Counted from the first letter of the stretch, positions 25,046 to 34,188 are shown. The stretch is DNA of 64,000 nt from Caballeronia sp. SEWSISQ10-4 2 (GCF_030464885.1 NZ_JALPRJ010000037.1:26587-90586); one strand, 5' to 3'. The notes: generated by a model from the sequence alone, not told the origin. Numbers and translations are program-made.

Positions 25046-26080
25046 ATGACAACCCTTACGACCATCTCCAGATCCTGCGCTTGTGCCGCGCTATTGCTCG
25101 CAGGCACCGTCGGCCTGAGCGAAACGGCGCTGGCTGCGCCACTCCAGCCCATCGAATTCGTCGAAGCCGTGCATAACCTTGGGTACATCGACCTCTACGT
25201 CGGCCAGCACGCGAAGATCTTCGAGAAGCACGGGCTAACGCTGCATCTGACAGCAGCCGGCGGTGACACGCAGGCCTTCGCCGCCGTGCTCGGCAGGACC
25301 GCGCAGTTCGCGGTGGGTGACCCCACAATGGTCGAGATGTCGCGGGAGCGAGGCGGTCCCGGGATGGTCGTCGGCACACTGGTGCAGCGTGCCCATTACT
25401 TCGGCGTGTCGAAGACTGTCGCCGCGCCGATCACCAATCCCAAGGGGTTCAAGGGACTGACCTTCGTGACCTCGCCCGATCCGAACACGAATTACAGTGT
25501 CACCAAGAAGCTCATGCAGGACAACGGGCTGAAGCTCGGCGCCGACGCGAAGATCATCGAAGTGAATCCAGGCACGGAGATCGGTGCGATGCTCGCGGGC
25601 CGCGCCGACGTGGCCGTCGCATATCAGCCGAATGTCGCGGCGGCGATCGCGCAGGGCGCGAAGGTCGTGTTCGACTTCTCGAGCTACATGGGTCCGTTCT
25701 GCAACACCGGCGTGATGGTCCTGCCCGAGTACGCGAAGGCGCATCCCGACGTGGTCCAGGCGCTTGTCGATGCGCTCGAAGAGTCGGCGCGTCTGACCTA
25801 CGCGAAGCCGGACTACGCCAAGCAGGTCGCGCGCACTGAATTTCCCGACGTGCCCGGCGACGTCGTCGATCGCGCCATCGACATGGAATTGCAATACAAG
25901 ATCCCGGCGCAGACGATCCCTGTCGACCAGAAGCAGTGGGCCAACCTGATGTCGATGCAGAAGTACCTCGGCAATGTGCAGGCGTCGATTGCATTCGGCG
26001 ATGTGATCGACAACCAGTACGCCGACAAGGCGGCGAAGATGGCCGCGGCCGGCGGCGGCACGGCCGTCGCCGCCAAGTGA
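25046..26080 (+). CDS. ABC transporter periplasmic substrate-binding protein (NMT1/SsuA type)
   Basis: A 344-residue protein with a signal peptide cut after TALAAP. The mature start IEFVEAVHNLGYIDLYVGQHAKIFEKHGLTLHL and the later AVLGRTAQFAVGDPTMVEMSRERG belong to the NMT1/SsuA/TauA binding-protein group, which capture sulfonates, nitrate, pyrimidine precursors or related small organics. It begins an operon-like run: ATPase, permease, acetamidase/formamidase and SDR follow in the same direction with tiny gaps. The substrate is likely an amide or heterocycle hydrolysed by the downstream enzyme; this is inference. Confidence 0.9.
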   Translation: MTTLTTISRSCACAALLLAGTVGLSETALAAPLQPIEFVEAVHNLGYIDLYVGQHAKIFEKHGLTLHLTAAGGDTQAFAAVLGRTAQFAVGDPTMVEMSRERGGPGMVVGTLVQRAHYFGVSKTVAAPITNPKGFKGLTFVTSPDPNTNYSVTKKLMQDNGLKLGADAKIIEVNPGTEIGAMLAGRADVAVAYQPNVAAAIAQGAKVVFDFSSYMGPFCNTGVMVLPEYAKAHPDVVQALVDALEESARLTYAKPDYAKQVARTEFPDVPGDVVDRAIDMELQYKIPAQTIPVDQKQWANLMSMQKYLGNVQASIAFGDVIDNQYADKAAKMAAAGGGTAVAAK

Positions 26081-26095
26081 GTGAGCAAGGCGCAC

Positions 26096-26920
26096 ATGCC
26101 TGAGAGTGAAGCACCATACAGCGCAACCGGCACGCCCGGTAAAACCGGCGTGCCGCTGACTGCGCGCAACATCGGCAAGACCTACGGCGATGACGACGAC
26201 GCGAGTCCGGTCATCGGTGACATTTCGTTCAGCCTGAAGGCGGGTGAGATCGTGAGTCTGGTCGGACCATCGGGGTGCGGCAAGACCACGCTGCTGAACC
26301 TGATGAGCGGACTCGTGCGGCCGACGCGCGGCGACGTGCTGTGGCACGGCAAGCCGCTCACCGATGTCCCGAAGGGTATCGGCTACATGCTGCAGAAGGA
26401 CATGCTGATGTCGTGGCGCACGGCGCTTGCCAACGTCACGCTCGGTCTTGAGCTGACCGGCATGCCGCGCGCCGAACGTGAGAAGAAAGCCCACGCGATG
26501 CTGTACAGGGTCGGCCTCGGAGCGTTCCACGACTACTACCCGACGGCACTCTCCGGCGGCATGCGCCAACGCGTGGCGCTGGCGCGAACGCTGGTCACCG
26601 GCCCCGATGTGATCCTGCTCGACGAACCCTTTGCCGCACTCGATTTCCAGACCAAGGTCGTGCTCGAAAGCGACATGGCGAAGCTTGTGCGCAGCGACGG
26701 GCGTTCGGTGTTGCTCATCACGCACGACGTGGAGGAAGCTGTGTCGTTGTCGGACCGCGTGATCGTGCTGACGCATCGGCCGTCGCGGATCAAGGTGATC
26801 CACGATATCCGCCTGCAGGGCGATCGCAGCGACATGATGGCAATGCGCGACGCCCCGGGGTTCGCTGCGCTGGTACGCGAGATCTGGTCCGAGCTCGACG
26901 TGCGTATGGCTGAAACCTGA
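26096..26920 (+). CDS. ABC transporter ATPase (SsuB/TauB type)
   Basis: A 274-residue nucleotide-binding subunit. Walker A GPSGCGKTTLL, signature LSGGMRQRVALAR, Walker B VILLDEPFAALD, and the switch His in LLITHDVEEAVSLSDR are all intact. The start at 26096 has AAGG 5 bp upstream; a GTG at 26081, immediately after the previous stop, would add five residues. It pairs with the flanking binding protein and permease. Confidence 0.93.
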   Translation: MPESEAPYSATGTPGKTGVPLTARNIGKTYGDDDDASPVIGDISFSLKAGEIVSLVGPSGCGKTTLLNLMSGLVRPTRGDVLWHGKPLTDVPKGIGYMLQKDMLMSWRTALANVTLGLELTGMPRAEREKKAHAMLYRVGLGAFHDYYPTALSGGMRQRVALARTLVTGPDVILLDEPFAALDFQTKVVLESDMAKLVRSDGRSVLLITHDVEEAVSLSDRVIVLTHRPSRIKVIHDIRLQGDRSDMMAMRDAPGFAALVREIWSELDVRMAET

Positions 26921-26946
26921 CCCGGCACCTGACGAGGATGAGACGC

Positions 26947-27795
26947 ATGTTCGAGGAAGCAGGCAGCGCGGCGCCCATGAATTCATCGCCTCGCACACTG
27001 GCGTCCGTCAAGCGGCGCCGCGCGTGGAAGCGATTGCGTGGCAGGCTCGCGGTTTTTGCCTGCCAGTTCGGTTTGCTCGCCGTGCTGCTCGGCCTGTGGC
27101 AATACGCGACATCGAAGCAGGCACTCAACGCGTTTCTATTTGGTTCTCCTTCAGAGATCTGGGGTTTTCTCGTGAAGATGCAGGAGGACGGCAGCCTTGT
27201 CCACGATGCGGGTGTGACCGGCATGGAGACGTTGCTGGGGTTCCTGCTCGGCAACGTCATTGGCACGGTGCTCGGGCTGCTGCTCTGGTATTCGCGCTTC
27301 GTCTCGAAGGTCGCGCATCCATTCATCGTCGCGCTTGGGTCTATACCGGTGGTCGCGCTCGCGCCGCTTGTGATCATCTGGTTCGGCACCGGGCTTGCCT
27401 CGAAGCTCGCAATGTCTACGCTATCGGTAGTGGTGGTGGCGCTGGTGATCGCCTACAAGGGCGCGACCGCAGTAGACGACGACCAGATCAACCTGATGCG
27501 CACCCTTGGCGCCGCCAAGCGTCAGGTCTTTACCAAACTCGTCATCCCCGCGTCGCTGCGCGATATCTTCGCGGGCCTGAAGCTGACCGTCGGTTTTGCG
27601 CTGATCGGCGCGATCCTCGGCGAGTTCATGTCGTCGGCCGACGGGCTCGGGCATGCCATCTTCAAGGCGGGCAGCCTTTACATCATTCCCAAGGTGTTCG
27701 CCGGTGTGGTGGTGACCATCGTCCTTGCGCTTTTTCTTTCGTTTCTCGTCGGACGCCTGGAGCGTTTCCTGATGCCCTGGCACAAGTTCGACTGA
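26947..27795 (+). CDS. ABC transporter permease (SsuC/TauC type)
   Basis: A 282-residue inner-membrane permease with about six helices. The coupling loop NLMRTLGAAKRQVFTKLVIPASLRDIFAGLKL is the EAA motif of this importer class. GAGG at 26934-26937 suits the ATG at 26947; another ATG at 26938 in the same frame abuts the ribosome site. The basic N-terminal 40 residues are longer than in most relatives. Third gene of the importer. Confidence 0.92.
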   Translation: MFEEAGSAAPMNSSPRTLASVKRRRAWKRLRGRLAVFACQFGLLAVLLGLWQYATSKQALNAFLFGSPSEIWGFLVKMQEDGSLVHDAGVTGMETLLGFLLGNVIGTVLGLLLWYSRFVSKVAHPFIVALGSIPVVALAPLVIIWFGTGLASKLAMSTLSVVVVALVIAYKGATAVDDDQINLMRTLGAAKRQVFTKLVIPASLRDIFAGLKLTVGFALIGAILGEFMSSADGLGHAIFKAGSLYIIPKVFAGVVVTIVLALFLSFLVGRLERFLMPWHKFD

Positions 27796-27826
27796 TCCTG
27801 CTTACTCACCGGAAACCGATGAAACC

Positions 27827-28759
27827 ATGAACATTGCGTCCACGCACCATCAGGTCATCAGCAAGCAGCAACTGAAATACGCGCTCGCCGCGACCGACAG
27901 CTTTATCGCCGAAGTAGTGCCCGGTGAAACCTTCGAGGTGGAGACGGAGCTGAATATCGGCGGCCATCTGATCACGCATGTGCACGAGAAGCTCGACGAA
28001 ACGAAGGTGACGCTGCCGTTCGTCAATCCGGCTACCGGGCCGGTGCGGCTGAAGGGGGCGAAGCCCGGCGACATGGTGGTGATCGACGTGCTTGAAGTCG
28101 GCGTGCATGGACTCGGTTATACGGCGCTCTGGCCGGGCATCGGGATCTTTCCCGACTGGGTGCGCAAGAAGGAATTCGGCATCCAGAACCGCAACGTCGT
28201 GGTGGAGAACGGCATTGTGCACTGGAGCGATACCCTGAAGCTTGAAGCGCACCCGATGGTCGGCGTGATCGGGGTAGCCCCGGTCGCCGGGGGCACGCTC
28301 ACAATCGATAACGGCGTGCATGGCGGCAACCTGGACATTCAGGAGGTCACGAACGGCAACCGCATCATGTTCCCCGTTTTCCATGAAGGCGCGTACCTCT
28401 ATTTTGGTGACGTGCATGCTTTGCAGGGCGATGCGGAATGCAACGGCATGGGGGCTATCGAAATTCGCGGTCACCTGACCCTGAGGGTGGACCTCGTGCC
28501 GGCGCCTAAACATATGACGTGGCCGCGCATCGAAACGCCGACACATATCTGTGCTGTCGGCTGCGCCCGTCCGCTTGACGACGCCTTGCGCATCGCCTTC
28601 GAGGAAATGATCTACTGGCTCGAGGAGGAGTACCGGATACCTGCGTCGGAAGCCTACATGTTGCTGGGACAGATAGCCGAAGCCCGCTGCACGCAGATGG
28701 TCAATCCGAAGTTCACCTACGTCTGCAAGGTGGCGAAGAAATACCTTCCGAAGCGGTGA
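27827..28759 (+). CDS. Acetamidase/formamidase family hydrolase (short, 310-residue form)
   Basis: A 310-residue FmdA/AmdA-family protein. Recognisable segments are GAKPGDMVVIDVLEV, PMVGVIGVAPVAGG, HGGNLDIQEVTNGNRI, FPVFHEGAYLYFGDVHALQGDAE and CNGMGAIEIRGHLTLRV; the GDxHxxQGDxExxGxxxE pattern is the family hallmark of the active site. These enzymes hydrolyse formamide, acetamide or more complex amides to ammonia and acid. It is 31 bp after the permease gene, so the imported compound is probably its substrate. It is only distantly similar to the two longer amidases 2-6 kb downstream. Confidence 0.93.
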   Translation: MNIASTHHQVISKQQLKYALAATDSFIAEVVPGETFEVETELNIGGHLITHVHEKLDETKVTLPFVNPATGPVRLKGAKPGDMVVIDVLEVGVHGLGYTALWPGIGIFPDWVRKKEFGIQNRNVVVENGIVHWSDTLKLEAHPMVGVIGVAPVAGGTLTIDNGVHGGNLDIQEVTNGNRIMFPVFHEGAYLYFGDVHALQGDAECNGMGAIEIRGHLTLRVDLVPAPKHMTWPRIETPTHICAVGCARPLDDALRIAFEEMIYWLEEEYRIPASEAYMLLGQIAEARCTQMVNPKFTYVCKVAKKYLPKR

Positions 28760-28796
28760 CCGTGATAAAGCAATCTTGCTTCTCAGGACAACGACC

Positions 28797-29561
28797 ATGG
28801 ATTTGCAACTCAAGGGTTTGAAGGCGATCGTCACCGGCGGCACCAAGGGCATTGGCCTCGCGATCGCACGGACGCTTGCGAGGGAGGGCGTCGATGTCGC
28901 GATTTGCGCGCGGGATGCAGCAGCTGTCGAAGCGGCGGTGGTTGATCTGAAAGGACTTAGCGGGGGGCGTGCGCTGGGCGCGTCAATCGACGTAGCCGAT
29001 GGCGCCGCCTTGAAGGCGTGGGTCGCAAGCGTCGGGACGCAGTGGGACGGCCTTGATATCGTGGTCGCGAACGTGAGTGCTCTTGCGATCGGCAACGATA
29101 TCGAATCGTGGCGCAAGGAATTCGAAACAGACCTGCTCGGCACGGTGAATCTTGTCGATGCAGCGCTGTCGTTTCTGGAGTCGAGCAAGGCTGGGTCCAT
29201 CGTCGCGATCTCGAGTGTCTCCGGGCGTGAAATAGACTTTGCGGCCGGACCCTACGGCACCTTCAAAGCGGCGCTTGTTCACTACGTGCAGGGCCTCGCT
29301 TATCAATTGGCGCCCCGTGGTATCCGGGCCAATACGGTGTCTCCCGGCAACGTGTACTTCGAGGGCGGCGTATGGGACTGGATCGAACACAACAACCCGA
29401 CGCTCTACGCCGAGGCGCTCGCGTTGAACCCGACCGGACGCATGGCGAATCCTCAGGAGATCGCCAACGCGGTGGTTTTCGTGGCGAGCCCTGCCGCAAG
29501 TTTTGTCAGTGGGACAAATCTCGTTGTCGATGGTGCGCTCACGCGGGGTGTACAGCTTTGA
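28797..29561 (+). CDS. Short-chain dehydrogenase/reductase
   Basis: A 254-residue classical SDR. VTGGTKGIGLAIA is the NAD(P) glycine motif, NVSA replaces the usual NNAG, ISSVSG supplies the catalytic Ser, and YGTFK is the YxxxK pair. The C-terminus GTNLVVDGALTRGVQL is standard. Start at 28797 has AGGA 8 bp upstream. It ends the importer-amidase operon and probably oxidises or reduces the alcohol or ketone released after amide hydrolysis. Confidence 0.9.
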   Translation: MDLQLKGLKAIVTGGTKGIGLAIARTLAREGVDVAICARDAAAVEAAVVDLKGLSGGRALGASIDVADGAALKAWVASVGTQWDGLDIVVANVSALAIGNDIESWRKEFETDLLGTVNLVDAALSFLESSKAGSIVAISSVSGREIDFAAGPYGTFKAALVHYVQGLAYQLAPRGIRANTVSPGNVYFEGGVWDWIEHNNPTLYAEALALNPTGRMANPQEIANAVVFVASPAASFVSGTNLVVDGALTRGVQL

Positions 29562-29583
29562 GCTGGTGGTGAGCCGATCGGCT

Positions 29584-31956
29584 TCATGCAGTGAAAAGCG
29601 CCTTGCGGATGATGGCGTGGACACCCCAGTTGCCATCCACCACCTGGGTCACGCCGAAATCCACGGCGACCGACATCAGCGAGATCGCTTCATCCTCGGA
29701 CAAGCCCTTAGTGGACATGAGGAAGCGCCGTGTCTTGATGAAAGCGTCGCGCATGGCCTGGTCGAGCGTCGACTTCTGGTAGACCTCGCTCTGCGCATTT
29801 GCGCCGAACTCAGCCAGATAGTTCGGATGACTAAATCCGTGCAACACCCATTCTTCGTCGGTCTCGACGAGCGGATAGGTGAGATCGGCGAACGGCTGGT
29901 CCGTCAGCGACTTCTTCTTGTGTAGCACGAGTTCGAAGTCACCAGTCAGCGAGCATTCGATCGCCGTGCCGCACAGTTCCGAATCGCCTTGTGACGCGTG
30001 CGGGTCCCCGATCGACAGCAGTGCGCCCGGCACGCCCACCGGCAGATAAACGCTCGCGCCGCGCGCGACCCGCCAGTTGTCCAGGTTGCCGCCGAACGCC
30101 GATGGTGGAATGGAATCGATCAGGCCGTCCTGCTGTGGGGCCACAGCGATGACGCCGAAATGCGGCCGCACTGGAATGGTCACGTTCTTGAGGATGTCGT
30201 GGTTCTCGACCACCGTCGAGTGATCGACCGGCACGCCGGGATAGTCGATGGTCGGATGGACCACACCGAAAGGATCGCGCTGCGGCGTCCAACGGTAGTT
30301 ATAGACTGCACGCGCGTAAGCGGTGGCGCTGTCGGGCGCCGGTTCCGTGTCGATCTCGTAGATGGTGACGACTTCGCGCGGCTTCGGTTCCGTCAGCAGC
30401 TCGCGATAGTGAAAGCCCCACCACGCAGCCGCATTGCTGCCGAAGGCGCGGCCATGGAATTTGGGGCTGGCGCAACGCCGCGCGTGAATATCGATAATGC
30501 GAACTTCGAGCACGTCGCCGGGCTCCGCGTGGCGAACGGCGATCGGGCCCGTGCAGATATGCACGCCGAAGCCTTCACCAGCGCCGCGGCCAAAGATCGA
30601 TGCATCCATCGGCCCCGCGCCTCGCCGGTTCACGTTCTTGCGCTCGGCAGTCCAGTGGAAAACGCTTTCCGCGCCGGGGTCGCCCGCGACCATGCGCTCC
30701 CAGTCGTCGGACGCGTGCTGCGTCAATGTCTCGATGGTGACCGTGTCACCGCTGTCTACTTCGAGCACGGGTTTCAGGTTGTGGCTGAAATAGCCCCAGT
30801 GTACGGTGTTTGCCGTCGCGCGCAGCAGGTGATGACGCGGCTTGTCGCGCGGAGCGGGCGCTGCTACTTGGACCGCGTCGACGCAGGGATCATCGAGCGC
30901 AACGAGCGTATCCGCGTCCGCCTCGGCACTCCCTTGCTTCGCATGCAGGAGCAGGCCGGTCGCGTTGACCGGCAAACCACGCGAGATGCGGCGCACGAGA
31001 TGGCGTGCGATCTCGAGACTCGCTTCGTGACGGAACGTACGCGGGGACGCGCCGTAACGTTCGCGAAAGACGCGGCTGAAATGCGCGGGATCGTTGAAAC
31101 CCCAACGAAAGCAAATATCGGAGACGGAAACCTTTTCGTACAGCGGATCGACGAGTTCTGCACGGCAGCGCTCAAGCCTGCGCGAACGAAGGTAGGCAGA
31201 GAAACTTTGCCCCGCGGTTTCGAACAGCTTTTGCACGTATCGTGGCGACACGCGCTCTTCTTTTGCGAGTGTGCCAACGCCCAGTTCGGGATCGCCGAGG
31301 TTAGCTTCGATGGACCGGCACATGCGCGAAAAAATAGCCGCTTGCGATGGCGTAAGCCCACCGAACGAACCTTTGTGCTCATGCCCGGCAAGACTCGCCA
31401 CGAGGAACTCGGCAAGCGCCAGTTCCAACGGACGCAGCTCGCCGGCGGAGAGCGTCTCGACACTTTCCGCTACCGACACGAGAAAACCGGAGAAGACGTG
31501 ACCGATACCGGTATCGCCCGAAAGACGCGCTGCGCGCAGTGAAAACGGCGACAGTAGGCGGGCGTTGATCGCGACCCGCGGAACCCGCACCATGAACAGG
31601 CGAAAGTTCGTGGCGAACACGAGCGACGCCGCTTCCTGTGACGATGCATAGACGATGTCGCGCAGAGCCAGGCGTTCGCGCAGGCCGTCGGTCACGAGCG
31701 TCGCGTCGCCGTCGAGATGCAGGACGATCATGAGGCTGTCGGTGTTATCGGCCCTGAGGTCGAGCGTTTGCGGCACAGAAGCAAGCGACGTGAGCTCGAA
31801 GCCGCCCGCCGAGGTCTGCGACGTCAACGTGCCGTGCAGCGTGTGCTCGGAAGCCTCGAGCGTGCCGCACCAGCCAAGCCGGTCGAGCGCTGTGCTCCAT
31901 GCGCGCACGCGTTCCACCTCGGGATATGACTCGGTAGTAAAGCGCGACAGGTCCAA
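29584..31956 (-). CDS. AraC-type transcription factor fused to an acetamidase/formamidase enzyme
   Basis: A single uninterrupted frame of about 790 residues. Residues 1-165 resemble the AraC_binding_2 ligand domain of regulators of amide/aromatic use (LDLSRFTTESYPEVERVRAW). Residues 203-309 form a full AraC DNA-binding domain with both helix-turn-helix units (VGTLAKEERVSPRYVQKLF; VSDICFRWGFNDPAHFSRVF). A 65-residue linker follows, then residues 375-790 form a complete acetamidase/formamidase (TVHWGYFSHNLKPVLEVDSGD, GDPGAESVFHWTAE, SIGDPHASQGDSELCGTAIE). The start is placed at TTG 31956, with GGGGAG 6 bp upstream and family-like length; an ATG at 32124 is in frame but its extension crosses a perfect palindrome. 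Divergent from a stand-alone paralogue of its enzyme half. Confidence 0.9.
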   Translation of the reverse strand: MDLSRFTTESYPEVERVRAWSTALDRLGWCGTLEASEHTLHGTLTSQTSAGGFELTSLASVPQTLDLRADNTDSLMIVLHLDGDATLVTDGLRERLALRDIVYASSQEAASLVFATNFRLFMVRVPRVAINARLLSPFSLRAARLSGDTGIGHVFSGFLVSVAESVETLSAGELRPLELALAEFLVASLAGHEHKGSFGGLTPSQAAIFSRMCRSIEANLGDPELGVGTLAKEERVSPRYVQKLFETAGQSFSAYLRSRRLERCRAELVDPLYEKVSVSDICFRWGFNDPAHFSRVFRERYGASPRTFRHEASLEIARHLVRRISRGLPVNATGLLLHAKQGSAEADADTLVALDDPCVDAVQVAAPAPRDKPRHHLLRATANTVHWGYFSHNLKPVLEVDSGDTVTIETLTQHASDDWERMVAGDPGAESVFHWTAERKNVNRRGAGPMDASIFGRGAGEGFGVHICTGPIAVRHAEPGDVLEVRIIDIHARRCASPKFHGRAFGSNAAAWWGFHYRELLTEPKPREVVTIYEIDTEPAPDSATAYARAVYNYRWTPQRDPFGVVHPTIDYPGVPVDHSTVVENHDILKNVTIPVRPHFGVIAVAPQQDGLIDSIPPSAFGGNLDNWRVARGASVYLPVGVPGALLSIGDPHASQGDSELCGTAIECSLTGDFELVLHKKKSLTDQPFADLTYPLVETDEEWVLHGFSHPNYLAEFGANAQSEVYQKSTLDQAMRDAFIKTRRFLMSTKGLSEDEAISLMSVAVDFGVTQVVDGNWGVHAIIRKALFTA

Positions 31957-32291
31957 ACAAGGCTCCCCAAAGAAAAGCGGAATGACGGGGAGTTCGAAGC
32001 AACCTTCGCGCCATCGGACGTTATGGGTGGAGGGTGGTTTTCGACGCGTGGCTTGCCGTAGCGCAGTGCATGGATGCGCCGTTGCGGCGCATCCATGCAC
32101 GATGAAGCACTTTGCGCGAGCCATTTTTTACGGTCTTTCACTCGCACCGTGCTGTCTTTCTCCACGTTGGCGTGCACACCTGTACTAGCAGTTGTGCGCG
32201 GCCAGACAAGTCCTTAAGACTTCGTTCGCGTACGCTTGGGCGCGTGCCTTGGCGCCGAATCCCCGCGTGCGTCGCTTCTCGAGGTCCGGAC
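31957..32291. promoter_or_regulatory. Shared upstream region of the divergent amidase genes with a 35-bp perfect palindrome
   Basis: About 335 bp between the fusion gene (minus) and the stand-alone amidase (plus). At 32066-32100 the arm GTGCATGGATGCGCCG is followed by TTG and its exact reverse complement. It has no adjacent T-run, so it is more likely a protein-binding site or RNA hairpin than a terminator. The AraC half of the fusion is the natural candidate regulator of this region. Confidence 0.55.
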
Positions 32292-33533
32292 ATGCAGCAT
32301 CACATTCTTCTCGTATCGCCTGCCACCGTGCATTGGGGATACTTCAGCAAGTGCGTGGCGCCAAGCCTGACGCTACGGTCCGGCGATCGGGCCACCATCG
32401 AGACGCTGACCCATCATGCGAACGACGACCACGAGCGCATGATTGCCGGCGACCCTGGCGCCGAGAGCGTGTTCCATTGGACCCGGGAGCACAAGGCGGT
32501 GTCGCGCCGCGGCGCAGGCCCGACAGACGGCCCTTTCAGGCTCGGCTCGGGCGAGGGGATCGGCGTGCACCTGCTGACCGGCCCGGTGGTCATAGAAGGC
32601 GCGGAACCCGGCGATATCCTGGAGGTTCGCATCCTCGACGTTCGCCCCCGGCCGAGCTGCCACGCTTGTCACGCAGGCCGCTGCTTCGGCTCGAACGTGG
32701 CGGCCTCCTGGGGCTTCCAGTATCACGACCTGATCGAAGAACCGAAGCCCCGGGAAGTCGTCACCATCTTTGAGCTCGATACCTCCGGCGAGCCCTTCGC
32801 GCGCGCGGTCTACAACTACGTCTGGACGCCGCAAACCGATCCCGATGGCATCGTCCATTCGGTGATCGACTATCCCGGCGTGCAGGTAGACCAGACGCTC
32901 GTGCGGCGACGGGAAAAAATTCTTCCCAACATCAAGGTGCAGGCGCGGCTGCATTTCGGGACCATGGGACTGGCGCCTTCCGAGTCGGACTATGTGAGCT
33001 CGATTCCGCCAGGCTATACAGGCGGCAACATTGACGACTGGCGCGTCGGCAAGGGTGCGACGATGTATTACCCGGTTGCTGTCGAGGGCGCCTTCTTTTC
33101 GGTGGGCGATCCGCATGCGGCGCAAGGGGATAGCGAACTTGGCGGCACCGCGATCGAGGCCTCGCTCACCGGCGATTTCGAATTCATCCTTCATAAAAAG
33201 GATCAACTGGGCGGGACGATTTTGGAGGGATTGACTCACCCCATGCTCGAAACGGAGCAGCAATGGTCTGTGTACGGCTTCACTTTTCCCAACTACCTGG
33301 CCGAACTCGGGCCCAACGCGCAGGTTGAAGTGGCGCAACACGCCAGCCTCGACAAGGCCATGCGCGACGCTTTCCGGAAATTGCGCCGTTTCCTCATGAC
33401 CGTGCATCGCTTGAGCGAGGATGAAGCGATTGCGCTGATGTCGGTCTCGGCGGACTTCGGCGTGACTCAGGTTGTGGACGCCAACTGGGGCGTGCACGGC
33501 TCGATTCGCAAAAGTGTTTTTACCGGAACGTGA
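32292..33533 (+). CDS. Acetamidase/formamidase family hydrolase (long, 413-residue form)
   Basis: A 413-residue FmdA/AmdA enzyme starting at ATG 32292 with GAGG 7 bp upstream. It shares with the fusion protein the segments ATVHWGYFS, ERMIAGDPGAESVFHWT, RRGAGPTDG, VYNYVWTPQTDP, HSVIDYPGV, FFSVGDPHAAQGDSELGGTA and the end SADFGVTQVVDANWGVHGSI, by eye well over half identical. An extra CHACHAGRC segment contains three Cys and may be a metal site. Active-site acidic residues appear intact. Divergent from the fusion; probably hydrolyses the amide sensed by it. Confidence 0.93.
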   Translation: MQHHILLVSPATVHWGYFSKCVAPSLTLRSGDRATIETLTHHANDDHERMIAGDPGAESVFHWTREHKAVSRRGAGPTDGPFRLGSGEGIGVHLLTGPVVIEGAEPGDILEVRILDVRPRPSCHACHAGRCFGSNVAASWGFQYHDLIEEPKPREVVTIFELDTSGEPFARAVYNYVWTPQTDPDGIVHSVIDYPGVQVDQTLVRRREKILPNIKVQARLHFGTMGLAPSESDYVSSIPPGYTGGNIDDWRVGKGATMYYPVAVEGAFFSVGDPHAAQGDSELGGTAIEASLTGDFEFILHKKDQLGGTILEGLTHPMLETEQQWSVYGFTFPNYLAELGPNAQVEVAQHASLDKAMRDAFRKLRRFLMTVHRLSEDEAIALMSVSADFGVTQVVDANWGVHGSIRKSVFTGT

Positions 33534-34188
33534 GTGTGTCCTGAACGTAAGCGGCTTATTTGACCGCAAATTTCCGCCAAGGATCTGCATTCCTAAATGC
33601 TTGGTAAATCTTCAAATTTCATCTCTTGTCGTGCGCGTGCGGTTTTTAACGACGACTGCGGAACCGAAAAAAAAGCACCCCGAAGGGTGCTTTGATCAGA
33701 CATGCCTTTAGTTCTTGTTCTTGGCCCCGACGCCCCGACACCCGTTCTCAATGCCGACTGAGCGCCGATAGACGAATCAGCGCATTGCAGTGGTGACTTG
33801 TAGACGGATTGTTTTTGAAGTTGTGGAACTGAATATAGATCAGACGAAATTAATGGTGTGAGGAATCTTCGGTGAAGTGTGGGCTGGCGCACGCAACGCT
33901 GCGGGCAGCGGTTTGAGGCCTTCAAAGACCCCGGCAGAGCGCTCGACAGCGGTGTCTGCTGACCGGCGAGTGAACCGCGTCGCGACATTGCTGTGGCGCG
34001 ACCATGCACCTGATTCAATACTGGCCCGATCTGCCTGAGCCAAAAAAGCAACCGCCGCGACTGCAACGAAAATAGGCAAGAGATCATTCGTGCTGATCCA
34101 AGCCGCTTTTTTAACCCGATCGTATCTTGAGACATCGACGCCACGCGTGTCGTGCCGACCATAAACGATGGAATGGGAGAACTAGCTA
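33534..34188. other. Intergenic stretch of about 650 bp with an orphan minus-strand terminator
   Basis: No gene is recognised. A minus-strand frame at 33840-34079 begins with a hydrophobic, signal-like segment but then turns Arg/Ser-rich and has no relatives I know. The intrinsic terminator at 33667-33690 implies that a minus-strand transcript, possibly a small RNA or a decayed gene, ends here. Confidence 0.35.
33667..33690 (-). terminator. Intrinsic terminator reading on the minus strand
   Basis: Stem GCACCC (33675-33680) and GGGTGC (33685-33690) with loop CGAA, a stable tetraloop type. On the minus strand it is followed by eight T (complement of 33667-33674). On the plus strand only TTT follows. 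It therefore ends a leftward transcript although no leftward gene is recognised to its right within 500 bp. Confidence 0.7.

Noticed and set aside
25235..26998. 587-codon minus-strand frame over the ABC binding protein and ATPase genes
   Set aside because: Antisense shadow; the plus-strand genes have intact motifs and signal peptide, and the minus product is Arg/His-rich with no domain.
29998..31542. 514-codon plus-strand frame opposite the AraC-amidase fusion
   Set aside because: Antisense of a protein with clear domains; the plus product has no recognisable fold.
32112..32291. Longer N-terminus for the stand-alone amidase from a start at 32112
   Set aside because: The extension overlaps the divergent promoter region, is Arg/Cys-rich and lacks a ribosome site; the ATG at 32292 fits the family start.
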